From CAYRGQ01 sp964444885 (GTDB taxonomy: Bacteria; Bacteroidota; Bacteroidia; Sphingobacteriales; Sphingobacteriaceae), in NCBI GenBank assembly GCA_964444885.1, contig CAYUIZ010000003.1:1-64000 (forward strand): DNA of 64,000 bases, read 5' to 3'. Below the pieces are notes generated by a model that was not told the DNA's origin, searched no databases, and saw nothing but the letters and a program-made list of their open reading frames with translations. The position numbers and the translations under genes are program-made. This document shows, piece after piece, positions 62,757-64,000 of the stretch; position 1 is the stretch's first letter, and each line of letters begins with the position of its first letter.

Positions 62757-63065
62757 TTATGAGCCTGCAAACGGGGTTCCGAATATGCCGACCGCGAGCT
62801 CTGCCCAGATGAGGAAGAATACGAACAAAATGGCTAAGCAAGCGTACAGGCGGTTTCTGGCGCATTTGACTTTCCGCAATACCCATTCGCAAAGCAATCC
62901 CGCGGAGAAGAGCAGGATTCCCATCATCACGAAATCAGAAACCGTCCAGTTCACTTCAGCCGTGAATTGCATGGCGATAAATGGAACCGTTAATAGTGCT
63001 GCCGCTACCGACAGGATAATCACCAATCGCTTGTTGGCGAACGCGGGGTAAGTGGGTTGAACCAT
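62757..63065 (-). CDS. small membrane protein, unknown function
   Basis: A 102-residue protein with three predicted helices (about 13-32, 42-62 and 72-95) and the basic stretch RKVKCARNRLY between the last two. No family recognised. It faces the aldehyde dehydrogenase gene; CTGGGC-TGT-GCCCAG (62702-62716) between them forms a short hairpin. Confidence 0.72.
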   Translation of the reverse strand: MVQPTYPAFANKRLVIILSVAAALLTVPFIAMQFTAEVNWTVSDFVMMGILLFSAGLLCEWVLRKVKCARNRLYACLAILFVFFLIWAELAVGIFGTPFAGS

Positions 63066-63217
63066 GTTTTAAAAGCCTAAATATTTATCTCAACAAAGCG
63101 CTTTGTAATACAAAGTAAACAATAAAACTTCATAAGCCAAAATATTTTTTTCATGTTCAGCGTGGAGGTATGCGCTTGCGTCAGATCGGCTGGCGTACCG
63201 CAGATGAGGTCGACTTG

Positions 63218-63979
63218 TTAGCTGATAAATCCTTTTACGTATTGCTTCGTTAATTCCTCTTTGGGGTTGAGCAATACTTCGTCGGTGGGACCAAATTCGA
63301 TGATTTCTCCCATGTACACAAAAATGATGTAATCGGAGATGCGACGCGCTTGTCGGAGGATGTGCGTGACGAGCACAATCGTGTATTTCTCCTTGAGTCG
63401 GACAAAGAGATCTTCGATTTTCTGGGTGGAAATCGGGTCCAATGCCGAGGTGGATTCGTCGCCGAGAATAATTTCAGGTTCAACGGCGAGGCCGCGGGCG
63501 AGGCAGAGCCGTTGTTGCTGCCCGATGGAAAGTTTGGCTGCGGGTGCATGCAGGCGGTCTTTGACTTCTTCCCATAGGCTGGTGTTTTTCAGTTGCGTTT
63601 CCACGATGCGGTCGAGCTCGCTTTTCTTACGCGTGCCGTGGATACGGGGTCCGTAGGCCACATTATCGTAAATGGACATGGGAAGCGGGAAGGGACGCTG
63701 GGAGAGGAGCCCCATTTTTTTGCGGATGCGCGTCACTTCAGCTTCGGAGGCATAGATGTCTTCTCCGTCGACGAGTACGCTGCCCGAAACGCTGACCTTT
63801 GCGGTGTCGTCCAGCAGCCGGTTGAAGGTCTTCAGCAAGGTCGTTTTGCCGCAACCCGAAGGGCCAATGATTGATGTGACGCTCTTGTCGGGAATCGCGA
63901 TGTTGATATCTTTCAGGATATGCGCGCCATCAATATGTACATTGAGGCCTTTGACATGTATCAGCGGTGGTTGGGTCAT
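63218..63979 (-). CDS. pstB: phosphate ABC transporter ATP-binding protein (PstB-like) with atypical signature
   Basis: A 253-residue ATPase. Walker A is GPSGCGKTT and the Q loop LLSQRPFPLPMSIYDNVAYG is PstB-like. The signature reads LSIGQQQR, where the family norm is LSGGQQQR, and Walker B ends LGDESTSALDP instead of LDEPTSALDP. The H loop VTHILRQARR is present. ATG at 63979 is preferred to TTG at 63991. PstA, PstC and PstS would lie beyond the right edge; they are not visible here. Confidence 0.82.
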   Translation of the reverse strand: MTQPPLIHVKGLNVHIDGAHILKDINIAIPDKSVTSIIGPSGCGKTTLLKTFNRLLDDTAKVSVSGSVLVDGEDIYASEAEVTRIRKKMGLLSQRPFPLPMSIYDNVAYGPRIHGTRKKSELDRIVETQLKNTSLWEEVKDRLHAPAAKLSIGQQQRLCLARGLAVEPEIILGDESTSALDPISTQKIEDLFVRLKEKYTIVLVTHILRQARRISDYIIFVYMGEIIEFGPTDEVLLNPKEELTKQYVKGFIS

Positions 63980-64000
63980 AGGGCTTGTCAAACGTTATTT

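Overview
The window reads as a chromosomal, mostly core-genome stretch of a member of the Bacteroidota, most likely the family Sphingobacteriaceae (Parapedobacter/Sphingobacterium-like). The family placement is inference. The evidence is: promoters of the -33 TTTG / -7 TAnnTTTG type; almost no Shine-Dalgarno sequences; a fused CcoN-CcoO oxidase subunit; the two-domain GlmU-like nucleotidyltransferase typical of this phylum; a futalosine-pathway menaquinone enzyme; meso-diaminopimelate dehydrogenase; and a nested CGTCATTGCGAG-type inverted repeat at the left edge. GC content is middling and even. There is no prophage, plasmid gene, insertion-sequence transposase, CRISPR array or rRNA operon.

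Layout. 1-405: end of an upstream gene and a MITE-like nested inverted repeat. 406-3495: small membrane protein, then fabG, gapA and an N-acetylglucosamine-kinase-like gene on the minus strand. 3725-4555: an NrtR/AraR-like Nudix regulator behind a clear palindromic operator. 4760-11192: a TetR-regulated tripartite RND efflux operon (TetR, TolC-like, HlyD-like, AcrB-like). 11413-13198: MHS-family transporter and a small membrane partner. 13351-18498: L31, GlmU-like protein, tpiA-prmA-mpl and an XRE regulator. 18533-20703: repeat-rich spacer, Asp-rich microprotein, scpB and mqnC. 20767-27192: sugar dehydrogenase-like lipoprotein, DoxX protein, PBP4-type carboxypeptidase, Atg22-like transporter, LutA-like Fe-S protein and a Tat-exported TIM-barrel isomerase.

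27368-33201 is a cbb3 cytochrome oxidase operon (ccoNO, ccoQ, ccoP, ccoG, ccoH, SafE-like), followed by a two-domain universal stress protein. 34211-36687 holds a thioredoxin lipoprotein, a patatin-like lipase and an alpha/beta hydrolase. 36862-38639 holds tRNA-Arg(ACG), adk and obgE. 38776-40890 holds two secreted proteins and an SMR pump. 40891-42497 is a two-gene minus-strand operon of an ATP-cone/Mrr-like nuclease and a LOG-family protein. 42718-46248 holds a membrane dipeptidase, a DUF423 protein, ddh and a DJ-1/PfpI protein. 46322-47990 is rpmH-rnpA-yidD-tsaB. 48057-51765 is ribF followed by the ftsX-DUF3098-uppP-truB operon. 52113-64000 holds an M16 protease, a bestrophin, xerD, an acyl-CoA dehydrogenase, recQ, an aldehyde dehydrogenase, a small membrane protein and a pstB-like ATPase.

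How it fits together. Peptidoglycan and diaminopimelate handling (mpl, dacB, uppP, ddh), micro-oxic respiration (cbb3 oxidase with menaquinone from mqnC) and translation (L31, L34, RnpA, TsaB, PrmA, TruB, tRNA-Arg) dominate. The least ordinary items are the ATP-cone nuclease/LOG pair, the Asp-rich microprotein beside scpB, the nested inverted repeat, the operator of the Nudix regulator, the intercistronic hairpin in the efflux operon, and the altered ABC signature of the PstB-like ATPase. I found no convincing large undescribed system.
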